A DNA stretch of 64,000 nt from Apium graveolens (GCF_009905375.1 NC_133652.1:120115797-120179796), one strand, 5' to 3'; counted from the stretch's first letter, positions 46,112-58,344 are shown. A program made the numbers and translations. The notes: a model not told the origin generated them from the sequence alone.

Positions 46112-48086
46112 ATGAACAAGAAGGATGTTGGAGTCAAGATTCCTTTTCTGGATAAAGATAATTACCATCATTGGAAGGTAAAGATGCATCTTCATTTGTT
46201 TTCTCAAGATGATGCCTATGTGGACTGTATAGAAAGAGGCCCTCATGTTCCAATGAGAGCTGCAACTGGAAATGAGCCATCTGTCCCCAAGCCAAGGCAT
46301 GAATGGTCTGATCCTAATATTGAACAAGTCAGGAAGGATAAAAAAGCCATGAATATCCTGTTTAATGGAGTTGATGGTGATATGTTTGACAACATTATCA
46401 ACTGCAAAACTGCCAAGGATGTTTGGGATACAATACAGATCATCTGTGATGGCACTGAGCAAGTTAGAGAAAACAAGATGTAGCTACTGATTCAGCAATA
46501 TGAGCATTTTAATAATGAAGAAAGTGAGTTTCTCACTGACATTTTTAGTAGGTTTCAAAAACTGCTAAATGCTCTAAAGTTGCATGGAAGGGTCTATCAG
46601 ACAAAAGACTCCAATCTGAAATTCCTTAGATCTCTTCCAAAGGAATGGAAACCAATGACAGTCTCATTGAGAAACTCGCAAGATTATAAGGAGTTTACTT
46701 TGGAGAGACTCTATGGAATCCTGAAACCTTATGAGCTTAAAATAGAGCAAGATGAGAGGATGGAGAGAGGAAGGAAGAAAGGAGGGTCCATTGCACTAGT
46801 TGCTGAGTTAGAGAAAGAGAGGAGATGAAGATGGAAGCTGTTGAGTCAACTTCAAGGGTCTGTGAAAACAAGGGCAAGGGGCTTGCAGTAGAAAATGAAG
46901 ATTCTTTGAGCCAAGAGGACATGGAAGACATTGATGAACATTTAGCATTTCTTTCCAGAAGATTTTCCAAGCTCAAGTTCAAAAAGAAATTTGGAGCAGC
47001 CAAACCAAATAGAAACATGGTGGATAAATCAAAATTCAAATGTTTCAAATGTGGCTTAGCAGGGCACTTTTCCAGTGAGTGTAGAAAGTTAGATTCAAGC
47101 AAGAAAAAGTTTGAGCCTGTGGAATATAAGCAAAAATACTTTGAGCTTCTCAAACAAAAGGAAAGGGCTTTCATTACACAAGAAAACAACTGGGCAGCTG
47201 ATGGTCTGGATGAAGATGAAGATGTCAGCTATGTCAATCTAGCCCTAATGGCCAAGTCTGATGAAACAGAAACAAGTTCTTCAAGTAATCAGGTAATTAC
47301 TACAAACCTTGCACATTTATCTAAAGCTGACTATAATGATGCTATAAATGACATGTCTACAAAGTTATATCATTTACGTGTTACACTTAAGTCTCTTACT
47401 AAAGAAAATGCTAAAATCAAATAAAACAATTTGTTTTTGAGTGAGAGAAACAATGTGCTAGAGTCTCAGTTCATTGATTTTGAAAAATTAAGAATTGAGT
47501 GTAAGATTGCCAAGGAGGAATTAACTGAGTCCTTGAAGAAAGAAGAAATTTTGAAGAAGCAGCTCGAGCGTGAACATGAGGTGAATAAGGCATGGAAAAC
47601 ATCTAGAGATGTCCATGCTCAAATCACCAAAGTTCAAGGAATCGAGTCCTTCTGTGATGCAGCCTGGAAAAAGAACAAGGAGAAACTAGAACCAAATTTG
47701 GTGGATGGAGTGCTAACAGATGTAGACTCGACGGATGATGAGGATCATCTGTCGGATAACAAAAAGGGTTATCCGTCGACTGATGAAAATCCTCATCCGT
47801 CGGCTGTAAGCAAGCCTATCAGTAAAGCCAAACTTGTTAAGTTGAATGAAAAGTATGGATCTTTTCCAAGAACTTTGTTTTAGGAGAATCGAGTCAAGTT
47901 AAGAAAGGGAAAAAGGCTAATGTTGGTCACATGACTATCAAACAGTTAAGTGACATACTTGAAAAGATTGAGGTGAAAACAGAGGCTAAAATGAAAAATA
48001 ATAGAAATGATAAAGTAGGGATTAACAAACACAATAACTACACACCTAATAAATATGCTCCTAGAAAAATCTGTGTCAAGTGTGGT
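46112..48086 (+). pseudogene. Element B gag (to insertion G)
   Basis: Starts MNKKDVGVKIPFLDKDNYHH. Gag core as in A. TAG at 46481-46483 (A has CAG), a frame change near 46820, the first knuckle CFKCGLAGHFSSEC at about 47038-47081 (intact, unlike A), TAA at 47422-47424, then a coiled coil and an acidic linker. A frame change near 47880 is followed by KTEAK...KICVKCG. The second knuckle is cut after its first half by G at 48087 and resumes at 55923 (SVNHVSVN then a stop instead of Cys). Confidence 0.93.
48082..48086 (+). other. Target-site duplication of G (left copy)
   Basis: gtggt, repeated at 55923-55927. The duplicated bases are gag codons of the second knuckle and occur once in element A. 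This shows that the 7.8 kb between them entered as one unit. Confidence 0.92.
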
Positions 48087-51000
48087 TGTAATAACCCCCA
48101 AAATTTTTAACTTTTTGTAACCCTTGTGAATAGTGTTTTTGCTGAATGAGAAAACTTTTCATGCCACACTATGTAGGGGTTCTATTATGGATATTCTGAG
48201 ATTTTATTAGTACTCTATATGGTATATGAGTGTATGTAAAGATCGTCAGAATCCAATTTCCGAACACTTTGGTTTTTCCCGGAAATCCACTAGATACGGA
48301 AAGAATTGAGTATAAGGTAGCAGGATAAAAAGGATTTAAATTAAAGGATTATAATAGAGGATCATAAAAAGGAATATAATATATTGAGAAAGGTTAAGGG
48401 AACCTAAGTAATAAGATCCCGGGTATGATCCTTCAAACGATAAACGAAAACGAAAGTTAAGCGAACCGTATAGCAGATCATCGGTCATTAGGCAAACAAT
48501 TAGGAAGTTAATCAAAGGGGATTAGAGAGAGAGTGATGTCACCCAACCAATGAGAGGAGGACAAAGAGGGAAGGATGACATCACAGCATGACATAGGCAT
48601 GACATTGGAAGGAAGGAGATGTGGTGGCTTTTTAACCACACAAAATCAAGGGCAACTAGGTAATTTACTAAAACAAACATAAAATCAAACCAACCAAGCC
48701 AAGCAAATCATTTTTCATCAAAATCAAAAAAGAAACCAAGGCATTGTTCTTCATGCTCTCGGCTTTTTGACATTTTAAAGGCAAGGAAATTCAAAACTCA
48801 AGATCCAAGCCTCCTAAATTGGTAAGATAATTCCCTAATCATCTTTATGCTTAGTTAGGGCTATATAATGAGTTTAAGCCATCAATTCCTTCTCAATCTC
48901 CTTCATTTAATCAATGAAGAAGACAATGAATAGTGTTTTCAAGTTTTTAACTTGAATTTTTTTTTCTTGATTTCCTTGAAGATCCAAGCATTCCTAAGAC
49001 TTCTCAAAGCTTCTTAAGGCTTCCTAGCTCCTCCCACCACTTCGAGGAAGGTATATCATCTCCAAACCCTAGATTCCTATGTATTATAAGATGATTTTGA
49101 TTAGTAGGGTGATATTGTAGCTTAATGTTTGTGATTTAGAGTTTGGGATTGAAATGGTATTGAAATGGAATGGTAAATGTTGTTGTTTTGGTTAAAAGAT
49201 TGTAGTATAGTTAAATTCAAGCTTAGGCATAAGTATAAATGTTAAAATTGAATTGGTTGGGGCTGATATGATGTGATAAGGATGGATGTTGGTTGTATGT
49301 TTGATTTGAGGTTGAATTGGGTTGGTTTTGAATGGTTTTAAATTGGGAAATCGCGTAAACATAGCCGTCGTAACGTCCGATTTTCTTTGGACTGCTTTTG
49401 TGCATAACATTAGGACCCGAGAAACCCCTGCTAGATTTTGACCATTGCCATTTCTAGATAGCTCGTGTTACGAGCTTCGTTTTGATATGTAGTTCGTTCG
49501 ATTCCGATGCACGGTTTAGGAGAAACGACCGTTTCAAGTAATGGCGTTTCGCGAACGAAACTTTTCCCCTCGCCTTACTTTGAAACATAGGTTAAAGACC
49601 AAAAAGGGTTAATTAATGTATGAAACATTTATGGTAAGTGTGTTAGGCAGTTAGTAAGACACTCGCGAAGGAATCGCCTTAAAACTCGTAAAGGTTAAAT
49701 TATTAAAAATGGTGGAGCCGAGGGTACTCGAGTGACTTAAGAGAATCAATAAGCGCAAAACAAGCGTTAGAGTCTAAGTTAGTTAAAGTATAGACTTACA
49801 AGTGACTTTGGTTTAATTCCAACTTACTTGTTGTTTATAGGTTACCAAACTCATCCCGAGCCTTTTATCACCCCAAGTCGCTCAGGCAAGTTTTCTATCC
49901 GTTATACTGTTGTTGTGATGTATTGTGTATATGCATGATCTTGCGTTAAATGCATATTTGTTATAGCAGATTCTTGCGATATATTGTAGCATGTTATATG
50001 GTACATATGCATGCCTGTTTCGTATTCTTGCCATATATATATCTGTTGGTTCAGTTGATAATACCTATGCTAGAGGTTAGCAGTATTTTGCATATACCCT
50101 TATTATAAGGACCCAAAAGGTGAAAACATTTTCTAAAACCGGGAGTCGAGGATCCCGAGTAGATTTTGTATATATGTATATATGTATATATTCATATATA
50201 TATATGGTTATAGTTTTCAAAACTATTAATCGAATAAGGGTTATTCGATAACTTTATATTATTTATTGAATATTATTTCGAATATTATTCGAGGGCTTAT
50301 GACTCTTTTATATTATTATGGGATATTACTTGGATATTCATTTGAGGATGTATGACTCCTTTATTTTATGAATATTATTTATAATATTCATTCGAGGTAT
50401 TATGACTCCGCTTATTACTGCATTATATTCTTTATTTTATTAAAGAATAAGGTGTCAATAATCAAACTTATTTTCGATTATTTAAATAAAGATAGTACTT
50501 TCGTATAAGTATATCTTTGGTTATTTAATACTCGTTTCAAGTATAAGTTTTAATACTTCTACTTCAATTATTTTTATAAAGATTATTCTTTATGGGAATA
50601 TTATTTAAATAATAATATTCAGACATTTTTTAAATATACTGGGGACTGATTTACTTCATTAAATCAGCTTTACTCCAAACACTCTTTAAAGTGTTTTCGA
50701 GTCTTCAAAATGATTTTTAAAAGTTAGAGCGGATCCCAAAACTCATTTTTATATTTAAGATCTTCCTTTTTAAGGGGATTTAAATACTCGCTCAAAACCT
50801 GAGAGATCCGGCTCTGTGGTGTATTTTATATTCGCAACAAGGTTGCAGTTTTGGTAAATGAATTGATTACTTACCCAACGTTCGGGAAGTAAGTCCATCT
50901 ATTGAGTCGGCATAAGCAACATGGGCTCAGTGGGCGTCCATGATAGTGTAAGTGGCTCAGTGGGAGTCCATCAAATGCATAAGTGGCTGAGTGGCAGTCC

Positions 51001-51979
51001 AGCATAAGGTCCTATTGAGACCAGGGTGATGACCAGTGGGGAATTCGTCCATCTACTAGTAGAAAAGGTTACTTATTGGTATCCTTGCCTGATCAGCAAG
51101 ATACCTGGTTTATGCCAAAATTCTTTTCCTTTCCCAAAATTTATTGGATGTTTCAAACTCTGTTCATACTTTACATGACAGAGGTTTTCAGGAAATGTAT
51201 AAAGAAGATGTATATGTGGATATATATATATCAGAACTTAATGAAGTATATCATAACTTCATTTTCTTTAATAATATTTCAAAGATTTAATCTATTCAAA
51301 TCTTGTCTTGTAGTCTCATCTATGTGATGAACTGTTGAAAGCTCATTATACTTTGAACAGTGGTAGTTCAAGTAGCTTTATAAATGATATAAATGTAGTG
51401 AAGTATCTGGTAACTTCATCCCTTGTTTTTATTTATATCTAGTAAGTAATTATCTTACACATGATAAAAGATTCTAGTAAGTATCCATTTAGATACTTAT
51501 ATTATTGTTATCACTATATATTATCTTGCGAGCTGTAAGGCTCACTCTTGCTTTATTTCTTCATCACACAACAACAGTTAGGAAAGATGGCCAGACTCCA
51601 GCAGACCCAGCGCAAGCGCGTGGGAAGCGTCCCGCGTCTTTCCGATGATGTTGTAGCTGCTATAGCTGCAGAGGTAGATCTATTGGTAGACCAGGCACTC
51701 TACTTTTGAGAATCAAATTATGTATAATTATAACTTGTGGCAGATAATGGCAATTAACTATAAATTATCAAGTAATCATTTTGGGTTGTAATAACTTTTA
51801 AATTGTGGATTCAAAGACTTGTACTTATTTCAATTTCATCTCTGAGACTATAACGGGTTGTGGTGTGTGTTAGTGTGGGGTCACAGCATAAGGTTATTTA
51901 TTATTAATTAAGTGAAGTGATATTGTGGAAAGAAAGACCGTGACGACCCGGATCCCCGACCCCGGATCTGGGGGTGTTA
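48087..51979 (+). repeat. G left arm: gypsy LTR, lacks terminal CA
   Basis: 3893 bp. It carries a three-unit ~30 bp tandem repeat (ggctcagtgggagtcca-like) at 50921-51002, the conserved ctcactcttgctttat block at 51541-51556, and the mini-ORF at 51587-51709. The last two LTR bases (ca) are missing at the centre. The ~83-codon ORF at 51076-51327 is also in the other arm only because the arms are copies. Confidence 0.93.
51587..51709 (+). CDS. H3-tail-like mini-ORF in G left arm
   Basis: 40 codons starting MARLQQTQRKRVGS; M-A-R, Q-T and R-K match histone H3 at the same positions (7 of 10). The ATG is 9 nt after the AG of 'aacaacag'. A phase-0 donor-like GCAGAG|GTAGAT lies after codon 29. The right-arm copy has changes R-to-H, R-to-C and S-to-P, two of them at CpG sites. 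It is clearly related to the E mini-ORF (RKRVG). Confidence 0.45.
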   Translation: MARLQQTQRKRVGSVPRLSDDVVAAIAAEVDLLVDQALYF

Positions 51980-51990
51980 GATACCATTTC
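51980..51990. other. Centre of palindrome G: primer-binding-site remnant
   Basis: gataccatttc; on the minus strand gaaatggtatc. The minus strand reads LTR end gtgttaca, then gaaa, then tggtatc, which is the first 7 nt of a methionine-tRNA primer site, and then the other arm. So the right arm is a 5' LTR with the start of its primer-binding site joined to an inverted LTR. Confidence 0.85.
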
Positions 51991-52736
51991 TGTAACACCC
52001 CCAGATCCGGGGTCGGGGATCCGGGTCGTCACGGTCTTTCTTTCCACAATATCACTTCACTTAATTAATAATAAATAACCTTATACTGTGACCCCACACT
52101 AACACACACCACAACCCGTTATAGTCTCAGAGATGAAATTGAAATAAGTACAAGTCTTTGAATCCACAATTTAAAAGTTATTACAACCCAAAATGATTAC
52201 TTGATAATTTACAGTTAATTGCCATTATCTGCCACAAGTTATAATTATACATAATTTGATTCTCAAAAGTAGAGTGCCTGGTCTACCAATAGATCTACCT
52301 CTGCAGCTATAGCAGCTACAACATCATCGGGAAGACATGGGACGCTTCCCACATGCTTGCGCTGGGTCTGCTGGAGTCTGGCCATCTTTCCTAACTGTTG
52401 TTATGTGATGAAGAAATAAAGCAAGAGTGAGCCTTACAGCTCGCAAGATAATATATAGTGATAACAATAATATAAGTATCTAAATGGATACTTACTAGAA
52501 TCTTTTATCATGTGTAAGATAATTACTTACTAGATATAAGTAAAAACAAGGGATGAAGTTACCAGATACTTCACTACACTTATATCATTTATAAAGCTAC
52601 TTGAACTACCACTGTTCAAAGTATAATGAGCTTTCAACAGTTCATCACATAGATGAGACTACAAGACAAGATTTGAATAGATTAAATCTTTGAAATATTA
52701 TTAAAGGAAATGAAGTTATGATATACTTCATTAAGT

Positions 52737-52788
<52 letters not shown>

Positions 52789-55700
52789 ACATATACATCT
52801 TCTTTATACATTTCCTGAAAACCTCTGTCATGTAAAGTATGAACAGAATTTGAAACATCCAATAAATTTTGGGAAAGGAAAAGAATTTTGGCATAAACCA
52901 GGTATCTTGTTGATCAGGCAAGGATACCAATAAGTAACCTTTTCTACTAGTAGATGGACGAATTCCCCACTGGTCATCACCCTGGTCTCAATAGGACCTT
53001 ATGCTGGACTGCCACTCAGCCACTTATGCATTTGATGGACTCCCCTGAGCCACTTACACTATCATGGACGCCCACTGAGCCCATGTTGCTTATGCCGACT
53101 CAATAGATGGACTTACTTCCCGAACGTTGGGTAAGTAATCAATTCATTTACCAAAACTGCAACCTTGTTGCGAATATAAAATACACCACAGAGCCGGATC
53201 TCTCAGGTTTTGAGCGAGTATTTAAATCCCCTTAAAAAGGAAGATCTTAAATATAAAAATGAGTTTTGGGATCCGCTCTAACTTTTAAAAATCATTTTGA
53301 AGACTCGAAAACACTTTAAAGAGTGTTTGGAGTAAAGCTGATTTAATGAAGTAAATCAGTCCCCAGTATATTTAGAAAATGTCTGAATATTATTATTTAA
53401 ATAATATTCCCATAAAGAATAATCTGTATAAAAATAATTGAAGTAGAAGTATTAAAACTTATACTTGAAACGAGTATTAAATAACCAAAGATATACTTAT
53501 AAGAAAGTACTATCTTTATTTGAATAATCGAAAATAGGTTTGATTATTGACACCTTATTCTTTAATAAAATAAAGAATATAATGCAGTAATAAGCGGAGT
53601 CATAATACCTCGAATGAATATTATAAATAATATTCATAAAATAAAGGAGTCATACATCCTCAAATGAATATCCAAGTAATATCCCATAATAATATAAAAG
53701 AGTCATAAGCCCTCGAATAATATTCGAAATAATATTCAATAAATAATATAAAGTTATCGAATAACCCTTATTCGATTAATAGTTTTGAAAACTATAACCA
53801 TATATATATATGAATATATATATATATATATACATATATACAAAATCTACTCGGGATCCTCGACTCCCGGTTTTAGAAAATGTTTTCACCTTTTGGGTCC
53901 TTATAATAAAAGTATATGCAAAATACTGCTAACCTCTAGTATAGGTATTATCAACTGAACCAACAGATATATATATGGCAAGAATACGAAACAGGCATGC
54001 ATATGTACCATATAACATGCTACAATATATCGCAAGAATCTGCTATAACAAATATGCATTTAACGCAAGATCATGCATATACACAATACATCACAACAAC
54101 AGTATAACGGATAGAAAACTTGCCTGAGCGACTTGGGGTGATAAATGGCTCGGGACGAGTTTGGTAACCTATAAACAACAAGTAAGTTGGAATTAAACCA
54201 AAGTCACTTGTAAGTCTATACTTTAACTAACTTAGACTCTAACGCTTGTTTTGTGCTTATTGATTCTCTTAAGTCACTTGAGTACCCTCGGCTCCACCAT
54301 TTTTAATAATTTAACCTTTACGAGTTTTAAGGCGATTCCTTCGCGAGTGTCTTACTAACTGCCTAACACACTTACCATAAATGTTTCATACATTAATTAA
54401 CCCTTTTTGGTCTTTAACCTATGTTTCAAAATAAGGCGAGGGGAAAAGTTTCGTTCGCGAAACGCCGTTACTTGAAACGGTCGTTTCTCCTAAACCGTGC
54501 ATCGGAATCGAACGAATTACACATCAAAACGAAGCTCGTAACACGGGCTATCTAGACATGGAAATGGTCAAAATCTAGCAGGGGGTTCTCGGGTCCTAAT
54601 GTTATGCACAAAAGCAGTCCAAAGAAAATCGGACGTTACGACGGCTATGTTTACGCGATTTCCCAATTTAAAACCATTCAAAACCAACCCAATTCAACCT
54701 CAAATCAAACATAAAACCAACATCCATCCTTATCACATCATATCAGCCCCAACCAATTCAATTTTAACATTCATACTTATGCCTAAGCTTGAATTTAACT
54801 ATACTACAATCTTTTAACCAAAACAACAACATTTACCATTCCATTTCAATACCATTTCAATCCCAAACTCTAAATCACAAACATTAAGCTACAATATCAC
54901 CCTACTAATCAAAATCATCTTATAATACATAGGAATCTAGGGTTTGGAGATGATATACCTTCCTCGAAGTGGTGGGAGGAGCTAGGAAGCCTTAAGAAGC
55001 TTTGAGAAGTCTTAGGAATGCTTGGATCTTCAAGGAAATCAAGAAAAAAAAATTCATGTTAAAAACTTGAAAACACTATTCATTGTCTTCTTCATTGATT
55101 AAATGAAGGAGATTGAGAAGGAATTGATGGCTTAAACTCATGATATAGCCCTAAATAAGCATAAAGATGATTAGGGAATTATCTTACCAATTTAGGAGGC
55201 TTGGATCTTGAGTTTTGAATTTCCTTGCCTTTAAAATGTCAAAAAGCCGAGAGCATGAAGAACAATGCCTTGGTTTCTTTTTTGATTTTGATGAAAAATG
55301 ATTTGCTTGGCTTGGTTGGTTTGATTTTGTGTTTGTTTTAGTAAATTACCTAGTTGCCCTTGATTTTGTGTGGTTAAAAAGCCACCACATCTCCTTCCTT
55401 CCCATGTCATGCCTATGTCATGCTGTGATGTCATCCTTCCCTCTTTGTCCTCCTCTCATTGGTTGGGTGACATCACTCTCTCTCTAATCCCTTTTGATTA
55501 ACTTCCTAATTGTTTGCCTATTGACCGCTGATCTGCTATACGGTTCGCTTAACTTTCGTTTTCGTTTATCGTTTGAAGGATCATACCCGGGATCTTATTA
55601 CTTAGGTTCCCTTAACCTTTCTCAATACATTATATTCCTTTTTATGATCCTCTATTATAATCCTTTAATTTAAATCCTTTTTATCCTGCTACCTTATACT

Positions 55701-55922
55701 CAATTCTTTCCGTATCTAGTGTATTTCCGGGAAAAACCAAAGTGTTCGGAAATTGGATTCTGACGATCTTTACATACACTCATATACCATATAGAGTACT
55801 AATAAAATCTCAGAATATCCATAATAGAACCCCTACATAGTATGGCATGAAAAGTTTTCTCATTCAGCAAAAACACTATTCACAAGGGTTACAAAAAGTT
55901 GAAAATTTTGGGGGTTATTACA
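51991..55922 (-). repeat. G right arm: inverted gypsy LTR, complete
   Basis: 3932 bp with both ends tg...ca (minus strand). It is longer than the left arm mainly through a (TA)n expansion at about 52741-52788 where the left arm has only a short run at 51228-51240, and more TA near 53815-53835. Tandem repeat copy at 53001-53083. Confidence 0.93.
52263..52385 (-). CDS. H3-tail-like mini-ORF in G right arm
   Basis: Starts MARLQQTQRKHVGS; 40 codons, open throughout. Copy of 51587-51709 with three amino-acid changes in the region after the H3-like part and the first ten residues unchanged. Confidence 0.45.
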   Translation of the reverse strand: MARLQQTQRKHVGSVPCLPDDVVAAIAAEVDLLVDQALYF

Positions 55923-55927
55923 GTGGT

Positions 55928-58344
55928 AGTGTAAATCATGTGTCTGTTAATTGAAAATCTGCCATGCCTACTTCCATGTCTGTGCCACCTCACTTTCCTA
56001 ACATGAATGCCATGCCTTCCATGCCTATGAATGCTATGTCTACACAGAATATGAATGCACAGTTTGCTAATATGCCATTTGCACCTAATCCTTATTATGC
56101 TGCATTTAGTATGCCACAAATGCCATTTAGCATGCCTTACTGGAATAACATGGTCACTAATAGCATGTCATTCCCTGTTGATTATAATATGCATGATAAT
56201 TCTATTGCAATGAATGGTTTCAAAGGCCTAACTCAAATGATTAAGGATGAATCTGATATCCCCAAGTCAAATGAGGTAAAGCCTAAGAAACAGAAAAAGA
56301 AAGCTAACAAGGCAGGACCCAAGGAAACTTGGGTAACAAAATCAACTAAAATTGATTTTGATGTGTGCAGGGAAATAGAAAGAATCTTTGGTACTTGGAT
56401 AGTGGTTGTTCAAGACACATGACTGGTGATTCTACCCTGCTCACATAGTTCAAGGAGAGAGCTGGCCCAAGTATTGCTTTTGGAGATGACAGAAGGGTTA
56501 TACTGTGGGCTATGGCTTGATTTCAAAGGACAATGTCATCATTGAGGAAGTTGCCTTAGTGGATGGTCTCAAACACAACTTGTTGAGTATCAGCCAACTT
56601 TGTGATAAAGGCAACTCAGTAACCTTCAACTCAGAAGCATGTGTTGTGACTAAAAAAAGAAGCAACAAAGTGGTTCTCACTGGTGTGAGGAAAGGAAATG
56701 TGTACCTAGCTGATTTCAACTCATCTAATGCAGAATCTGTCACTTGTCTTCTCAATAAAGCAAGTCAGGATGAAAGTTGGCTATGGCATAAGAAGCTATC
56801 CCATTTAAACTTCAAGACCATGAATGAGCTAGTAAAGAAAGAACTGGTTAGAGGCATTCCTCTAGTGGAGTTCTCTAAGGATGGATTATGTGATGCCTGC
56901 CAAAAAGGGAAGCAGATTAAAGCATCATTCAGGAAGAAACTTGATTCAACAATTGAAGAACCTTTATAACTGCTACATATGGATTTGTTTGGACCAGTCA
57001 CTGTGTTGTCCATCTCAAGGAAAATATTTTGCCTAGTAATTGTAGATGATTTCTCAAAGTTCTCTTGGACATATTTCCTAAATTATAAAGATGAGGCTAG
57101 TGAAATCATCATCAATCACATAAGGCAAGTCAATAATCATCCTGATTTCAAGGTTAGAAGAATCAGGAGTGACAATGGAACTGAGTTCAAGAATTCTGTC
57201 ATGGAAGCATTTTGTGAGGAAAATGGGATTCTGCATGAGTTTTCAGCAGCAAGAACTCCACAACAGAATGGAGTAGTGGAAAGGAAGAACAGATCACTTA
57301 TTGAAGCTGCAAGGACAATGCTTGAAGAATCTAAACTGCCAACATATTTCTGGGCTCAAGATGTAAATACTGCATGTTATACTCAAAATATTTCTCTGGT
57401 TAATCAAGCAAGATGCATGACTCCCTATCAATTGTTCAAGAACAAGAAGCCAACTCTAAATTTTCTTCATGTCTTTGGCTGCAAATGCTATATTCTGATA
57501 AATCAAACTGATCAAAATGGGAAGTTTGATGCTAAAGCAGATAAAGGAATTTTTGTTGGATATGCTGTTGGTAAAGCATATAGAGTCTACAATCTAAGAA
57601 CCAACATTGTTGTGGAATCAATACATGTTGTGTTTGATGATAAAAAGATTGAAGGACTTCAAGATGGAGATTACCATGAGAGCCTCAAATTCGACAATGT
57701 GGAGATGATTAGTGATGACAATGATGATGAAAGTGATCAAGAAACAGTATCAAAGGATAATGCAGAAAAATCTACTACCAATGAAGCACAAAACTCAACA
57801 TCTATCGAGTTGCATAATGCTTCATCTATCGGGAGGCAATCTGCGTTATCCGTCGGGAGACAACCAGCTTCATCCGTCGGTACTCAAAATTCACCATCCG
57901 TCAGGTTATCAAAAGGAGCAGGAAGTCAGGATAGATCACCTATAGAAAGTTCCCCTTTCTCAAATCAAAGATCCACAAACTCAGGGGGAGTTTCTAACAA
58001 TCAAAACTCAATCACACATCAAGACAACGATGAGGCCTCTTCATCTAGAGCTAATCTACCTCAACAAAGAAAATGGACAAAAAATCACCCCTTTGAGCTC
58101 ATAATTGGTGATGTTTCTTCTAGAGTTCAAACCAAGAGAGCAACTCAAGAAGAATGTCTATACAGCAGCTTTCTTTCCAAGGAAAAACCAAAGAAGGTAG
58201 TAGAACCTTTGTTGGATCCTGACTGGATTTTAGCTATGCAGGAGGAGCTAAACCAATTTGAAAGGAATAATGTATGGAAGCTGGTACCCAAGCCTAAAGG
58301 AAAGAATCCAATAGACACCAAATGGGTATTCACAAGCTTAAAGA
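55928..58344 (+). pseudogene. Element B gag end, protease, integrase, reverse transcriptase start
   Basis: Continues after G. A Met/Pro/Asn-rich segment (55964-56170) is followed by protease (LDSGCSRHMTGD, about 56394-56430, reached after a frame change near 56370) with a TAG after STLLT. The integrase zinc finger is HKKLSHLNF ... CDACQKG, then a TAA at 56967-56969 (A has CAA). Catalytic acids lie in LLHMDLFGPV (56970-57000), RSDNGTEF (57164-57187) and NGVVERKNRSLIE (about 57265-57305). The acidic linker and a motif-rich region (57800-57910) lead to the reverse transcriptase start, which breaks at the 44-bp duplication (58301-58388). Confidence 0.92.

Larger units (their letters stand above)
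48087..55922. mobile_element. Insertion G: palindrome of two inverted gypsy LTRs
   Basis: Left arm 48087-51979 is a plus-oriented LTR (starts tgtaataaccccc, ends gggggtgtta). Right arm 51991-55922 is the same LTR inverted. Only 11 bp separate them (gataccatttc). Both outer ends are therefore the U3 start of the LTR, and the whole is flanked by gtggt. In a normal element the two LTRs are direct repeats with several kb between. In the outer ~450 bp I counted 7 differences between arms (~1.6%), so this is not a perfect assembly fold-back. LTR style matches element E (gypsy chromovirus). No coding region other than the mini-ORF remains. Confidence 0.93.

Noticed and set aside
51076..51327. Hydrophobic ~83-codon ORF in both arms of G (also 52682-52930)
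   Set aside because: Present twice because the arms are copies; it ends differently in each arm where TA tracts vary and has no equivalent in E or C.
48087..55922. G as a foldback or terminal-inverted-repeat DNA transposon
   Set aside because: Arms are full LTRs with tg...ca ends, a gypsy-style LTR shared with element E, and a primer-binding-site fragment at the centre.
48087..55922. G as an assembly fold-back artefact
   Set aside because: Arms differ at several positions and in TA tract length, and a 5-bp target duplication flanks the whole; an artefact would give identical arms and no duplication. Raw reads would still be useful.
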